Positions 19,295 to 25,135 of a stretch of DNA of 29,823 nucleotides are shown piece by piece. The notes below the pieces were generated by a model that saw nothing but the letters and a program-made list of their open reading frames with translations, searched no databases and was not told where the DNA came from. Made by a program: the position numbers and the translations under genes. Every line of letters begins with the position of its first letter. The stretch's first letter is position 1. The DNA comes from a virus. Where the stretch lies: positions 1 through 29,823 of the IMG/VR virus record IMGVR_UViG_3300025110_000082. One strand, written 5' to 3'.

Positions 19295-19704
19295 TGTTAA
19301 CAGCACTTATTGGTCCAGTCACAGGTTTACTGGATAAGTTTATAGAAGATAAAGATCAGAAGAATAGATTAGCTCACGACATTGCAACAATGTCTGAGAA
19401 GCATGCGAATGCTTTGGCTAAAGAACAAGCTAAAGCTAACACCGAAGCAGCTAAACATCCAAGTATGTTTGTAGCTGGGGCAAGACCTGCAATTATGTGG
19501 GTATGTGCGATCGGTTTGTTTGTAAACTTTTTTATACTACCACTAATGACTTGGTTCACAGCCTTGTTTGCCCCAGAAATAAGTATGCCAAACTTTATAG
19601 ACACTGGTGAACTTATCTCTCTAACAATAGCCTTACTCGGAATGGGTGGCTTACGTTCTTTTGAAAAATCAAAAGGGGTTGCAAGAGAGAATATGAAGAA
19701 GTAA
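19294..19704 (+). CDS. Holin, GTA/3TM family
   Basis: This 136-residue protein has a soluble, Ala/Lys-rich N-terminal helix (residues ~1-57), the segment AGARPAIMWV and a long hydrophobic stretch (~65-93, IMWVCAIGLFVNFFILPLMT). A second hydrophobic stretch follows (~105-120, LISLTIALLGMGGL), then a basic tail. This is the layout of the 'holin of 3TMs, gene transfer agent release' family. It would form the inner-membrane lesion that releases endolysin. No endolysin gene is visible in the window. Start and upstream stop overlap (TAATG). Confidence 0.8.
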   Translation: MLTALIGPVTGLLDKFIEDKDQKNRLAHDIATMSEKHANALAKEQAKANTEAAKHPSMFVAGARPAIMWVCAIGLFVNFFILPLMTWFTALFAPEISMPNFIDTGELISLTIALLGMGGLRSFEKSKGVARENMKK

Positions 19705-19715
19705 TATATAAAGAT

Positions 19716-19770
19716 CAGTGGACTGCGGTCATCTAATGGCAACCAGCACTGTTTGTTTAACCATAACAAA
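19716..19770 (+). promoter_or_regulatory. Possible structured leader of the pqqA-like gene
   Basis: Between the holin stop and the pqqA-like start there are 77 non-coding bases. CAGTG (19716-19720) can pair with CACTG (19747-19751), enclosing two tiny hairpins: GAC-TGCG-GTC at 19721-19730 and TGG-CAA-CCA at 19737-19745. A separate stem TTTGTT/AACAAA (19752-19757 with 19765-19770) ends just before the GGAG ribosome site (19772-19775). All stems are short, so this may be chance; it does not look like a tRNA. Confidence 0.3.
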
Positions 19771-19781
19771 TGGAGTTGACT

Positions 19782-19856
19782 ATGTGGTCTAAACCTATTA
19801 TCACAGAAATAGCAGTCGGTCTTGAGATCAACAGCTATGCTTGTGCTGAAAAGTAA
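19782..19856 (+). CDS. pqqA: PqqA-like peptide: precursor of pyrroloquinoline quinone
   Basis: A 24-codon gene with a GGAG Shine-Dalgarno 6 bases before its ATG. The peptide starts MWSKPIITEI and contains GLEINSYACAE. In PqqA the conserved Glu and Tyr, which PqqE crosslinks to make the PQQ skeleton, are separated by three residues (ExxxY). Here they are E15 and Y19, the same numbers as in the Klebsiella-type peptide. The Trp near the start, the Lys-Pro, the GxE before the crosslink site and the SYxxAE end resemble alphaproteobacterial PqqA. No pqqB, C, D or E gene is visible here, so it would depend on host enzymes. It lies between the holin gene and other tiny genes, and a GC-rich hairpin follows its stop. 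The match is by motif only; a 24-residue peptide leaves room for coincidence. Confidence 0.75.
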   Translation: MWSKPIITEIAVGLEINSYACAEK

Positions 19857-19862
19857 TGTAAT

Positions 19863-19878
19863 GGGGACAGTAGTCCCC
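19863..19878 (+). terminator. Perfect hairpin after the pqqA-like gene (terminator or mRNA 3' stabiliser)
   Basis: GGGGAC-AGTA-GTCCCC forms a 6-bp GC-rich stem with a 4-base loop, 6 bases after the stop codon. It is followed by GTTATTATT, a weak T-rich tail. It could end a short transcript or protect its 3' end while letting some transcription continue into the next genes. Confidence 0.45.
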
Positions 19879-19896
19879 GTTATTATTGGAGGTCTT

Positions 19897-20019
19897 ATGT
19901 TATTAACTAAAAACTTTTTAAGATTTAAAAGAGATTTTATAATTAAAATTCCTAATCAAACTGGTAGAGTTTGGGATCTAGCTGAGAACAGATGGGGTTA
20001 TCGAAGAGCACACTCCTAG
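19897..20019 (+). CDS. Small basic protein, 40 residues, unknown
   Basis: I choose the ATG at 19897 because GGAGG lies 4 bases upstream (19888-19892). Longer in-frame starts (19822, 19861) would overprint the pqqA-like gene or the hairpin and have no ribosome site. The peptide starts MLLTKNFLRFKRDFIIK and contains NQTGRVWDLAENRWGYRR; it is basic with no membrane segment of normal length. It overlaps the next gene by 28 bases, suggesting coupled translation. I recognise no family. Confidence 0.5.
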   Translation: MLLTKNFLRFKRDFIIKIPNQTGRVWDLAENRWGYRRAHS

Positions 20020-20300
20020 TTCTTACCATTCTAATACCAACAGTGGTAAACAGTTGGAGTTATAAGTGGACTGGAAAAGGAAAGCTTTATGACCAACGGA
20101 ATCAGTACCATGTTACCTGTAGATTAACTAAAGAAAAAAGAGTTGAACCTTTTCTTGGAGAAGATTCAGTCAAATGCTTTTATACCTGTTCCGATAAAGA
20201 TAAAATGGTTGTAAATACACACAGTGATTTTGCATGTGAGAAACAAATACAAGCACCAAGGGGAGATCAAAGAAGTTGGAGGGACCGATTAAAATATTAA
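19992..20300 (+). CDS. Small secreted four-cysteine protein, unknown
   Basis: A 102-residue protein with a likely signal peptide: MGLSKS, then a hydrophobic core (TLLVLTILIPTVV) and a possible cleavage site after VNS near residue 21. The mature part (~80 residues) has four cysteines (C43, C62, C66, C82), enough for two disulfides, and many charged residues. It would act in the periplasm. It follows the holin and the pqqA-like gene in the same direction. It has no lipobox, so an Rz1-type spanin lipoprotein is unlikely; an exclusion factor, lysis factor or periplasmic binding protein are all possible. Confidence 0.55.
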   Translation: MGLSKSTLLVLTILIPTVVNSWSYKWTGKGKLYDQRNQYHVTCRLTKEKRVEPFLGEDSVKCFYTCSDKDKMVVNTHSDFACEKQIQAPRGDQRSWRDRLKY

Positions 20301-20301
20301 G

Positions 20302-20348
20302 ACTACAAGATTGTAGTGGTAGAAGGTTCCCCCTTAAAAAAAGTAGTC
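20302..20348 (+). promoter_or_regulatory. Alternative hairpins in the gap before the basic peptide
   Basis: ACTACAA (20302-20308) pairs with TTGTAGT (20311-20317) in a tight local hairpin. The overlapping GACTAC (20301-20306) can instead pair with GTAGTC (20343-20348). The two pairings exclude each other, as in an attenuator, but no T-rich terminator tail is present. The rest of the 78-base gap holds nothing else I can identify. Confidence 0.3.
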
Positions 20349-20378
20349 GTTCACCTTATAGAAATCCAGTAATTTATT

Positions 20379-20498
20379 ATGGCAAAAAGAATTAATCAAG
20401 TTGAATATTGTCCAAGAAAAAAAGTAAAGAGAAGATATAAAAAGAAAGGACGAACACATCAGAAGAAGTTAGGACCTAAGTCTCATTTAAGAAGTTGA
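20379..20498 (+). CDS. Very basic 39-residue peptide
   Basis: The frame encodes a 39-residue peptide with 16 Lys/Arg, 2 His and a single acidic residue (including CPRKKVKRRYKKKGRTHQKK). Such a charge suggests binding to nucleic acid or ribosomal RNA. There is no visible Shine-Dalgarno, which lowers confidence that it is translated. It is the last gene of the rightward arm, and its stop codon lies in the outer stem of the convergent terminator hairpin. No family is recognised. Confidence 0.5.
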   Translation: MAKRINQVEYCPRKKVKRRYKKKGRTHQKKLGPKSHLRS

Positions 20499-20539
20499 TC
20501 TCTAGGAGCTTACAGTTTCCAGTCCCACTCCTAGAAATC
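20497..20539. terminator. Hairpin between the two convergent arms (probable bidirectional terminator)
   Basis: TCTAGGAG (20501-20508) pairs with CTCCTAGA (20528-20535) over a 19-base loop. The stem extends by three more pairs (GAT/ATC) past one mismatch. On the + strand a short T-tract follows the stem (ending TCTTTT at 20544). It lies between the last rightward gene and the end of the leftward operon. Confidence 0.65.
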
Positions 20540-20572
20540 TTTTGACGACGTTGTTTCAATTAAAAGTATATA

Positions 20573-20989
20573 TTATTTAGTAGCTTGGTCAAGTAGTTTG
20601 CGAGCTATATCTGATGATGACATAGTTTTTTTACCACCAATATTAAATAACATAGGTACATTATTTTCCAAACAATATTCTACCTCAGGTGTGGAGGTTG
20701 GTACTCGATCCCCACCGTTGGCGAATGTAAAAGAAACTCCAAGTTCTTTTAAACTATTAACTACGGTGTCATCATTATCTTTTGCTTTGATAACTTTAGA
20801 AACATACTGAGTTGAATTTATAATTTCATATCGTTCTTTGTAAGGTAACATTACAAATCCCTTTTTTCTTTTCAACCATTTGTCGGTATTTAATATTACC
20901 CATACTTTACCGAACCAATGTGCTTGCCTAAACATATTTACATGTCCAGAATGTAGAGGGTCAAAGCCCCCACTCACTACTATAATCAT
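20573..20989 (-). CDS. Nucleotidyltransferase, cytidylyltransferase/RfaE-C fold
   Basis: This 138-residue protein opens with VVSGGFDPLHSGHVNMF; H13 and H16 form the HxGH signature of the cytidylyltransferase-like superfamily, and SSSDIAR (124-130) is the matching C-terminal ISSSxI motif. Relatives activate sugar phosphates or glycerol-3-phosphate (for example the heptose-1-phosphate adenylyltransferase domain of RfaE/HldE, or TagD), and length and motifs fit these best. NMN adenylyltransferase has a similar HxGH. It is the last gene of the leftward arm and overlaps the upstream cupin gene by 29 bases, pointing to sugar-nucleotide synthesis. Confidence 0.75.
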   Translation of the reverse strand: MIIVVSGGFDPLHSGHVNMFRQAHWFGKVWVILNTDKWLKRKKGFVMLPYKERYEIINSTQYVSKVIKAKDNDDTVVNSLKELGVSFTFANGGDRVPTSTPEVEYCLENNVPMLFNIGGKKTMSSSDIARKLLDQATK

Positions 20990-21308
20990 GACTTATCCTT
21001 ATTATATCGTTTTCATCTAGTTTTTCACCCTCCCAAACCTCGAATATCCTTGTATGCCCATTAGAAGCTCGTACACAATGAACAGTATTTTTTGGGATAT
21101 AAACTCTATGACCAGGTAGAAATGTCCACCAGTGGTCTCCTATGAGGGTCGTTGCTTCGCCATCGAGGATTTTCCAGTGCTCATTTCTATATTTATGGTA
21201 CTGAACCGACATTGCCTTGCCTGGATACACATGTAATATCTTTGCTACCATCTTTGGTGTTTCTTTTAACACTCGATAAGTTCCCCAAGGTCTTGAAACT
21301 ATCTTCAT
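20961..21308 (-). CDS. Cupin of mannose-6-phosphate isomerase type II family
   Basis: I choose the ATG at 21308 because it overlaps the stop of a small upstream gene (ATGA); the longer frame from 21380 would overprint that gene. The 115 residues start KIVSRPWGTYRVL and contain VYPGKAMSVQYHKYRNEHW and IPKNTVHCV, the signature of the C-terminal cupin of AlgA/ManC. Metal ligands are visible as Q36, H38, E43 and H77. The known reaction of the family is mannose-6-phosphate to fructose-6-phosphate. Here only the cupin is present, with no guanylyltransferase half. Next to a nucleotidyltransferase it fits sugar activation. Confidence 0.75.
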   Translation of the reverse strand: MKIVSRPWGTYRVLKETPKMVAKILHVYPGKAMSVQYHKYRNEHWKILDGEATTLIGDHWWTFLPGHRVYIPKNTVHCVRASNGHTRIFEVWEGEKLDENDIIRISHDYSSEWGL

Positions 21309-21397
21309 AATGTAAAAGCAAGGAAGGCAAAGAAAAAATAAACAGCTAATAACCCCATCATAAATTTTAATAATGTCCAAAGAAATTTATCCATCAT
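21305..21397 (-). CDS. 30-residue single-span membrane peptide
   Basis: A short frame fills the gap between the oxygenase and cupin genes with ATGA overlaps at both ends: its ATG overlaps the upstream TGA (21394-21397) and its own TGA overlaps the cupin ATG (21305-21308). It encodes a peptide that starts MMDKFLWTLLK and continues as one hydrophobic helix (FMMGLLAVYFFFAFLAFTL). The precise fit into the operon is the main evidence that it is real. The function is unknown; it could be a membrane anchor or a small inhibitor of a host membrane complex. Confidence 0.65.
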   Translation of the reverse strand: MMDKFLWTLLKFMMGLLAVYFFFAFLAFTL

Positions 21398-21960
21398 TTA
21401 AAAGGTGGCCCCATAAACCAACACACTAAACTATGTCGCACTCCTTCGGTGACTGCTTTAATTCTATGAAGATAAAAAGATGGGAAGATAATCATATCTC
21501 CTTTATCTTTGAATCCTTCTATTGGTTCTATCTTACCATCCATATTTTTTATTTGTAGTATCCCTCCCTTATAATCTTCAAAGTTAGATAACTGTACAAC
21601 CATAGATAACTTTCTTATTAATCCAGGATAAGGTCCATCAGATTCTGGTGGATAGATATCTCTGTGCCATTGATAGTGTTGTCCTTTTTTATACTCAGTA
21701 AACTGAGGGCACTGGAGTTGATTGATATCAAAACCATAATCCTTTTTATTTAAACCAGCAGCTACCTCACATAGTTTAGGAACAATCCAATGATCAAGAG
21801 GGAACCATCTTAACTTTGAGTTCCTATCTTTTTTTAAGTCGGCTTCCTTTTTCCACATAACACCTGCTAAATGTTCTGAATAGTTAGGTGATTCTTTTAT
21901 TATATCATCACAGAATTTTTCAGGGACAGCTTTAGGTATCGTCACATATGTTTTATACAT
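21394..21960 (-). CDS. 2-oxoglutarate/Fe(II)-dependent oxygenase (PKHD-hydroxylase type)
   Basis: This 188-residue protein has the double-stranded beta-helix motifs of the prolyl-4-hydroxylase/PKHD group: the iron ligands H99 and D101 in QWHRD, the distal H165 in FPSFYLHRIKAV and the 2-oxoglutarate-binding R175 with S177 in VRHSLVCWFMG. Such enzymes hydroxylate proteins or small molecules; the substrate here is unknown. Phages of marine bacteria often carry them. It overlaps the reductase gene upstream by 8 bases and the small membrane peptide downstream by 4. Confidence 0.8.
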   Translation of the reverse strand: MYKTYVTIPKAVPEKFCDDIIKESPNYSEHLAGVMWKKEADLKKDRNSKLRWFPLDHWIVPKLCEVAAGLNKKDYGFDINQLQCPQFTEYKKGQHYQWHRDIYPPESDGPYPGLIRKLSMVVQLSNFEDYKGGILQIKNMDGKIEPIEGFKDKGDMIIFPSFYLHRIKAVTEGVRHSLVCWFMGPPFK

Positions 21961-23890
21961 CTACGACCTCACATGAATTAGCTGTACATGCAAGAGTTTG
22001 GGAGGACTTAGTGTTATCATCTTGTTCATATTCAGTCAGTTCATTCCAATTAATTTTATTAGGTTGCTTTGACTTTAACTTATCATATGTTTCATTGTCA
22101 ATGTTTTCATATGGTGCTTGTTGATAGACATGCCCAGAGTTCGGTAGAAAAGATACACCACTGAGATCATTAAAGTTATTCCAACACCAGTCAGCAACAC
22201 CTAACCACTCATCTTCGTTAACGGATATCGTAATGCTTGGCTTATGTTCACACCAGTATTGTGCATAGATTAACCAATGTTCCAGTTGTTCAATTGCTGT
22301 CCGTTGATTACGAACAAGGCAACCGTTGGGCGCTCTCTCAACAAAAGAGAAAACACTGGTGGCTTCTGGCTTCATTACACAATCTTCAATTGGTATGTTT
22401 TGTTCTTGTAAAAATTTAGTTAATGGATCTTTCTTATCGCCTCTTACTCTACGAATGTAATAATCATTATGTCTTGCATGAATACCTGATGCCGCATTAA
22501 CAAGTTGTGATACAGTTCCAGATGGTTTAACACAAGTGATAGCTGTCGATTGTGATATACCAAATGTCTTTGCCCAAGCTCTGTTGGTTTCAATGGCGGC
22601 TTTCTTCATAGTCGTAAGTAAAGAAGTTAATGCCTCTTGATTATAAATATTACCAGATAATATTTTATGATCCATTATTCCTGTAAGGGATACTCCAAGC
22701 AATCTTTCCTTTTCAGTTGTGTCTTTCCACTGCCGACGTAAGTACTTAAAGTTTGTCAAGGATGCCTGCATTGTCCCTAGTATTGTAGCCGCTTTAACCT
22801 TTTCAATAAGTTCTTCTTCGGTATCATTAGCTCTAACAACTACTTCGGATAGATTACAAAATTGGAATGGTCGTAAAATTATTTCTGAACATGGGTTGGT
22901 TCCAAACTCAAAGCCAGAGTCTCTTCTTTTATTTCGTGCTGCAACTTTCTTTGAAGCCTCTCTATTAAAGATACCTCGTTCACCACTGCCTGATTTATAC
23001 AGTGCTAACCATTCTTCTATAAATGTACCGATGTTATCTGGTTTCGTTTCATATACCGCAGAGTTATTTGAGAGTGCTCGTTGTGATTCAACTCGATACC
23101 ACTCACCAGATTTAGCATCTCTCATATCTCTATCATTAAGATCAGATAAACTAATCATAGCCGACCGTCTAACACCACCAACAACAACAATCTCACCTAC
23201 CTTACATACTAGGTCGTGACATTCTAAAGAAGTTAGTTTTCTTCCCTTGGCTTTCTTAAAAGTTTCGACCGAGAAATTGAAGAGATCGACGAGCGGTGAA
23301 GGACCCGAAGCTCTTCCACCGAAAGTTTGAAGCCTAGCTCCTGCAGGGCGCACGTTGGATATATCCCACCTGGGTACTTGCCCGGCATACAATAACGTAA
23401 TGATTTCCCGAAATGCTTTTGCCCAACCGAGCTTAGAATCTCGAACGACAACAACTGTTTCAGTGCTATGAAAAGCATCAGCAATAATAGGAAGTTGTTC
23501 GGTATATTTCTTTTCCACACTGAAGCCTACTCCTGTTCCACACATTAATATATATAGTATCTCATCGAATGCTTTAGGGTGATCTACTGGTACATATGAA
23601 CAATTATACCCAGCTATGTTCTCTCTTTCCAAGGCTGGACCAGCAGTCATTAATGCTCTCATCGATGGCATAACATCTAGGTTTAATACTTTCTCTTCTA
23701 AATACTCACGAGTCTTTGGAGTTAATTTATATTTACAATTCTTATCTAGATGTTGTTCAAAGAAATCAAAGTACCTAGCAACTGTTTCGTGCCAGTCTTC
23801 TCTTCGTTTCTTTTCTGGTAACCACCTAGCATACCTAGATTTATGTATGAACTGTTGATACACAGTTGGTAATTCTTTATTCGTCGTCAT
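21953..23890 (-). CDS. nrdJ: Ribonucleoside-triphosphate reductase, adenosylcobalamin-dependent (class II, monomeric)
   Basis: This 645-residue enzyme converts ribonucleotides to deoxyribonucleotides with a B12-generated radical and supplies DNA precursors. Family motifs are clear: C97 in YNCSYVPVD, MCGTGVGFSVE (~116-125), GSGERGIFNRE (~301-311) and the catalytic loop TNPCSEIILR with N332, C334 and E336. The C-terminus ends with a CxxxxC pair (C635, C640), the shuttle dithiol seen in the Lactobacillus RTPR. It is shorter than that enzyme (about 740 residues). No ferritin-like small subunit is present or needed. It overlaps the membrane-protein gene upstream by 14 bases. Confidence 0.9.
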   Translation of the reverse strand: MTTNKELPTVYQQFIHKSRYARWLPEKKRREDWHETVARYFDFFEQHLDKNCKYKLTPKTREYLEEKVLNLDVMPSMRALMTAGPALERENIAGYNCSYVPVDHPKAFDEILYILMCGTGVGFSVEKKYTEQLPIIADAFHSTETVVVVRDSKLGWAKAFREIITLLYAGQVPRWDISNVRPAGARLQTFGGRASGPSPLVDLFNFSVETFKKAKGRKLTSLECHDLVCKVGEIVVVGGVRRSAMISLSDLNDRDMRDAKSGEWYRVESQRALSNNSAVYETKPDNIGTFIEEWLALYKSGSGERGIFNREASKKVAARNKRRDSGFEFGTNPCSEIILRPFQFCNLSEVVVRANDTEEELIEKVKAATILGTMQASLTNFKYLRRQWKDTTEKERLLGVSLTGIMDHKILSGNIYNQEALTSLLTTMKKAAIETNRAWAKTFGISQSTAITCVKPSGTVSQLVNAASGIHARHNDYYIRRVRGDKKDPLTKFLQEQNIPIEDCVMKPEATSVFSFVERAPNGCLVRNQRTAIEQLEHWLIYAQYWCEHKPSITISVNEDEWLGVADWCWNNFNDLSGVSFLPNSGHVYQQAPYENIDNETYDKLKSKQPNKINWNELTEYEQDDNTKSSQTLACTANSCEVVDV

Positions 23891-24122
23891 TCGTTTGTCT
23901 CCCTTTCATTTTAAAAATATTACGTATATGTGTTAGAGTCATAAAGATGTTTAGTACCATCATAAAGTATAACCCTTCTTCGATTGTCCACCACCACCAG
24001 AATACTTGCGAACCGAGTCCGAATAGTGGAGCCTTGATGGTTCCATTGCCGTATAAATATACGGATATACAGGCTGTTGTTGCCGCAGTTATTTCAAGTA
24101 GTGGAAGTTCTGATACTATCAT
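23877..24122 (-). CDS. Small two-span membrane protein
   Basis: An 81-residue protein with hydrophobic spans around residues 9-25 (LEITAATTACISVYLYG) and ~34-62 (FGLGSQVFWWWWTI, GLYFMMVLNIFMTL), then a basic/acidic tail. The Trp cluster followed by an Asn-containing helix vaguely recalls nicotinamide-riboside transporter (PnuC)-like folds, but it is too short for one. Its ATG overlaps the stop of the DUF3310 gene (ATGA). Function unknown; it sits between nucleotide-metabolism genes. Confidence 0.65.
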   Translation of the reverse strand: MIVSELPLLEITAATTACISVYLYGNGTIKAPLFGLGSQVFWWWWTIEEGLYFMMVLNIFMTLTHIRNIFKMKGRQTNDDE

Positions 24123-24349
24123 CTCTTCTCAATCAATTCAATAAGTCTATTTAAATACCATTGAGCTTTTTGTAAATCTTCTAGTTTCTTTCCTTTATAA
24201 TTACAGCGCCAAGTGTATTTAAATATCTGACCACGTAGGTACCCCTCGTATTCTCTTGCATCTAAAGCAGCTTCGATTGCATCAATACATTCAATACCTT
24301 TATCATTATATTTATAATGAGGTGGATGATTAACTAAATCATTTTTCAT
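24119..24349 (-). CDS. DUF3310 protein
   Basis: The 76-residue protein carries the DUF3310 pattern: NHPPHYKYNDKGIECIDAIE at the start, YLRGQIFKYTWRC in the middle and LQKAQWYLNRLIEL at the end. The family is widespread in phages and is related to part of the T7 gp1.7 nucleotide kinase, so a role in nucleotide metabolism is possible but not shown. It overlaps both neighbours by 4 bases (ATGA), between a small unknown gene and the membrane protein/reductase pair. Confidence 0.75.
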   Translation of the reverse strand: MKNDLVNHPPHYKYNDKGIECIDAIEAALDAREYEGYLRGQIFKYTWRCNYKGKKLEDLQKAQWYLNRLIELIEKR

Positions 24350-24756
24350 TTTGTCTCCTCTCCTGTTCTCATATTAAGTAATACATTCAATCGTCTTCTT
24401 TGAAAGTTTGTATTAGTGGGTTCATTAATAAGTTTAGTAGCGAATGAACGAACTTGTTGGTAGTTAAGACCAGCAAGGTCGCACACATCCACAAACCAAG
24501 AGGCTGTAACACCAACGGTTTTACTAAACCATCGAACTGCTTCCTCTTTAATTTGTATGGATTCTTTAGATTTATTTTCATTATCATTACTGGCATCAAG
24601 AAGTCCTTGGTAGATAACGGCTCGAAACAATGCTCTTTCATTCTCTCCCTCTTTATTTGCCCCGGTGTCCATACCGAGTGAAGGGTCTAAAACTATTCGG
24701 CTTTGGTTTGGCTTTGACAAATAAGTTTGTTGTGTCAATTTCTTTTGGTCGCTCAT
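24346..24756 (-). CDS. Conserved-type phage protein, unknown function
   Basis: A 136-residue protein whose middle (ENERALFRAVIYQGLLDASN, then AVRWFSKTVGVTASWF and VDVCDLAGLNYQQVR) resembles a small helical family common in phage replication regions; its role is not known to me. The ATG at 24756 gives a 104-base overlap with the resolvase gene. A later ATG (24672) would cut the overlap to 20 bases but loses 28 residues and has no better ribosome site; the first start has only a weak GGA. Its 3' end overlaps DUF3310 by 4 bases. Confidence 0.6.
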   Translation of the reverse strand: MSDQKKLTQQTYLSKPNQSRIVLDPSLGMDTGANKEGENERALFRAVIYQGLLDASNDNENKSKESIQIKEEAVRWFSKTVGVTASWFVDVCDLAGLNYQQVRSFATKLINEPTNTNFQRRRLNVLLNMRTGEETK

Positions 24757-25135
24757 CTATCCATTCCACAGGCACAAATCTTTCTGCCCATATAAAATTA
24801 TTATTCGTAAGCCAATCACCATAAGTTGTTTTACTAGTTTTGTAAAGTTTGTTTTTACAATTCTGTAATAGAAACCTTATGTCTAAGTCTGGTCTTTGTT
24901 TCTTTATCAGTAAATGTTTGGCTCTATCTTCCCTTGTTAGTTGACCTTTCAGTTCAATTATAATTCCGTTAGACAATACTATATCTGGTGTGTAAGTTTT
25001 TCGTAGCTCAGGCACAACATATGGTATGACTAAGCTTTCATATTCAAACTGTACTTTATTGTCTTCCAATCTGGAACACACTGTCTTCTCAAAAATAGAT
25101 CTATAATATCCTGTTTCTTTTTGTAGGCAACTCAC
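24653..25135 (-). CDS. Endonuclease I (T7 gp3-like Holliday-junction resolvase)
   Basis: This 160-residue nuclease aligns with T7 endonuclease I. The catalytic residues are all visible as E16 (SIFEKTV), D51 (YTPDIVL), E61 and K63 (GIIIELKGQ), exactly four positions before their T7 counterparts. RAKHLLIKKQRPDLDIRFL and KTTYGDW are further matches. It cuts branched DNA during replication and packaging and can break down host DNA. The C-terminus is about ten residues longer than in T7, and this tail is encoded in the region shared with the next gene. Its start overlaps the exonuclease stop (ATGA). Confidence 0.9.
   Translation of the reverse strand: MSCLQKETGYYRSIFEKTVCSRLEDNKVQFEYESLVIPYVVPELRKTYTPDIVLSNGIIIELKGQLTREDRAKHLLIKKQRPDLDIRFLLQNCKNKLYKTSKTTYGDWLTNNNFIWAERFVPVEWIDERPKEIDTTNLFVKAKPKPNSFRPFTRYGHRGK

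Noticed and set aside
19711-19781. tRNA gene in the gap before the pqqA-like gene
   Set aside because: No acceptor stem, anticodon arm or GGTTCGAATCC-like T arm; only short stems.
19776-19801. TTGACT ... TATTAT as a promoter at the pqqA-like start
   Set aside because: The spacer is only 14 bases and the elements lie inside the coding start; more likely chance in AT-rich DNA.
19822-20019. 65-residue version of the small gene after the pqqA-like gene
   Set aside because: The extra N-terminus starts inside the pqqA-like gene without a ribosome site; the ATG at 19897 has GGAGG at the right distance.
20501-20540. tRNA 3'-end or attachment site at the convergent hairpin
   Set aside because: No T-arm consensus, and no integrase in the window; a terminator explains it better.
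20543-20573. TTGACG ... TATATA on the + strand just after the convergent hairpin
   Set aside because: The spacer is 19 bases and it would only drive antisense RNA into the nucleotidyltransferase gene; no support.
21309-21380. N-terminal extension of the cupin with a hydrophobic leader
   Set aside because: The extension overprints the better-supported 30-residue membrane gene; the ATG at 21308 matches where family members begin (KIVSRPWG).
22719-23219. 166-residue plus-strand frame opposite the reductase gene
   Set aside because: It lies wholly antisense to a gene with intact catalytic motifs; its sequence looks like a Ser-rich shadow, with no ribosome site.
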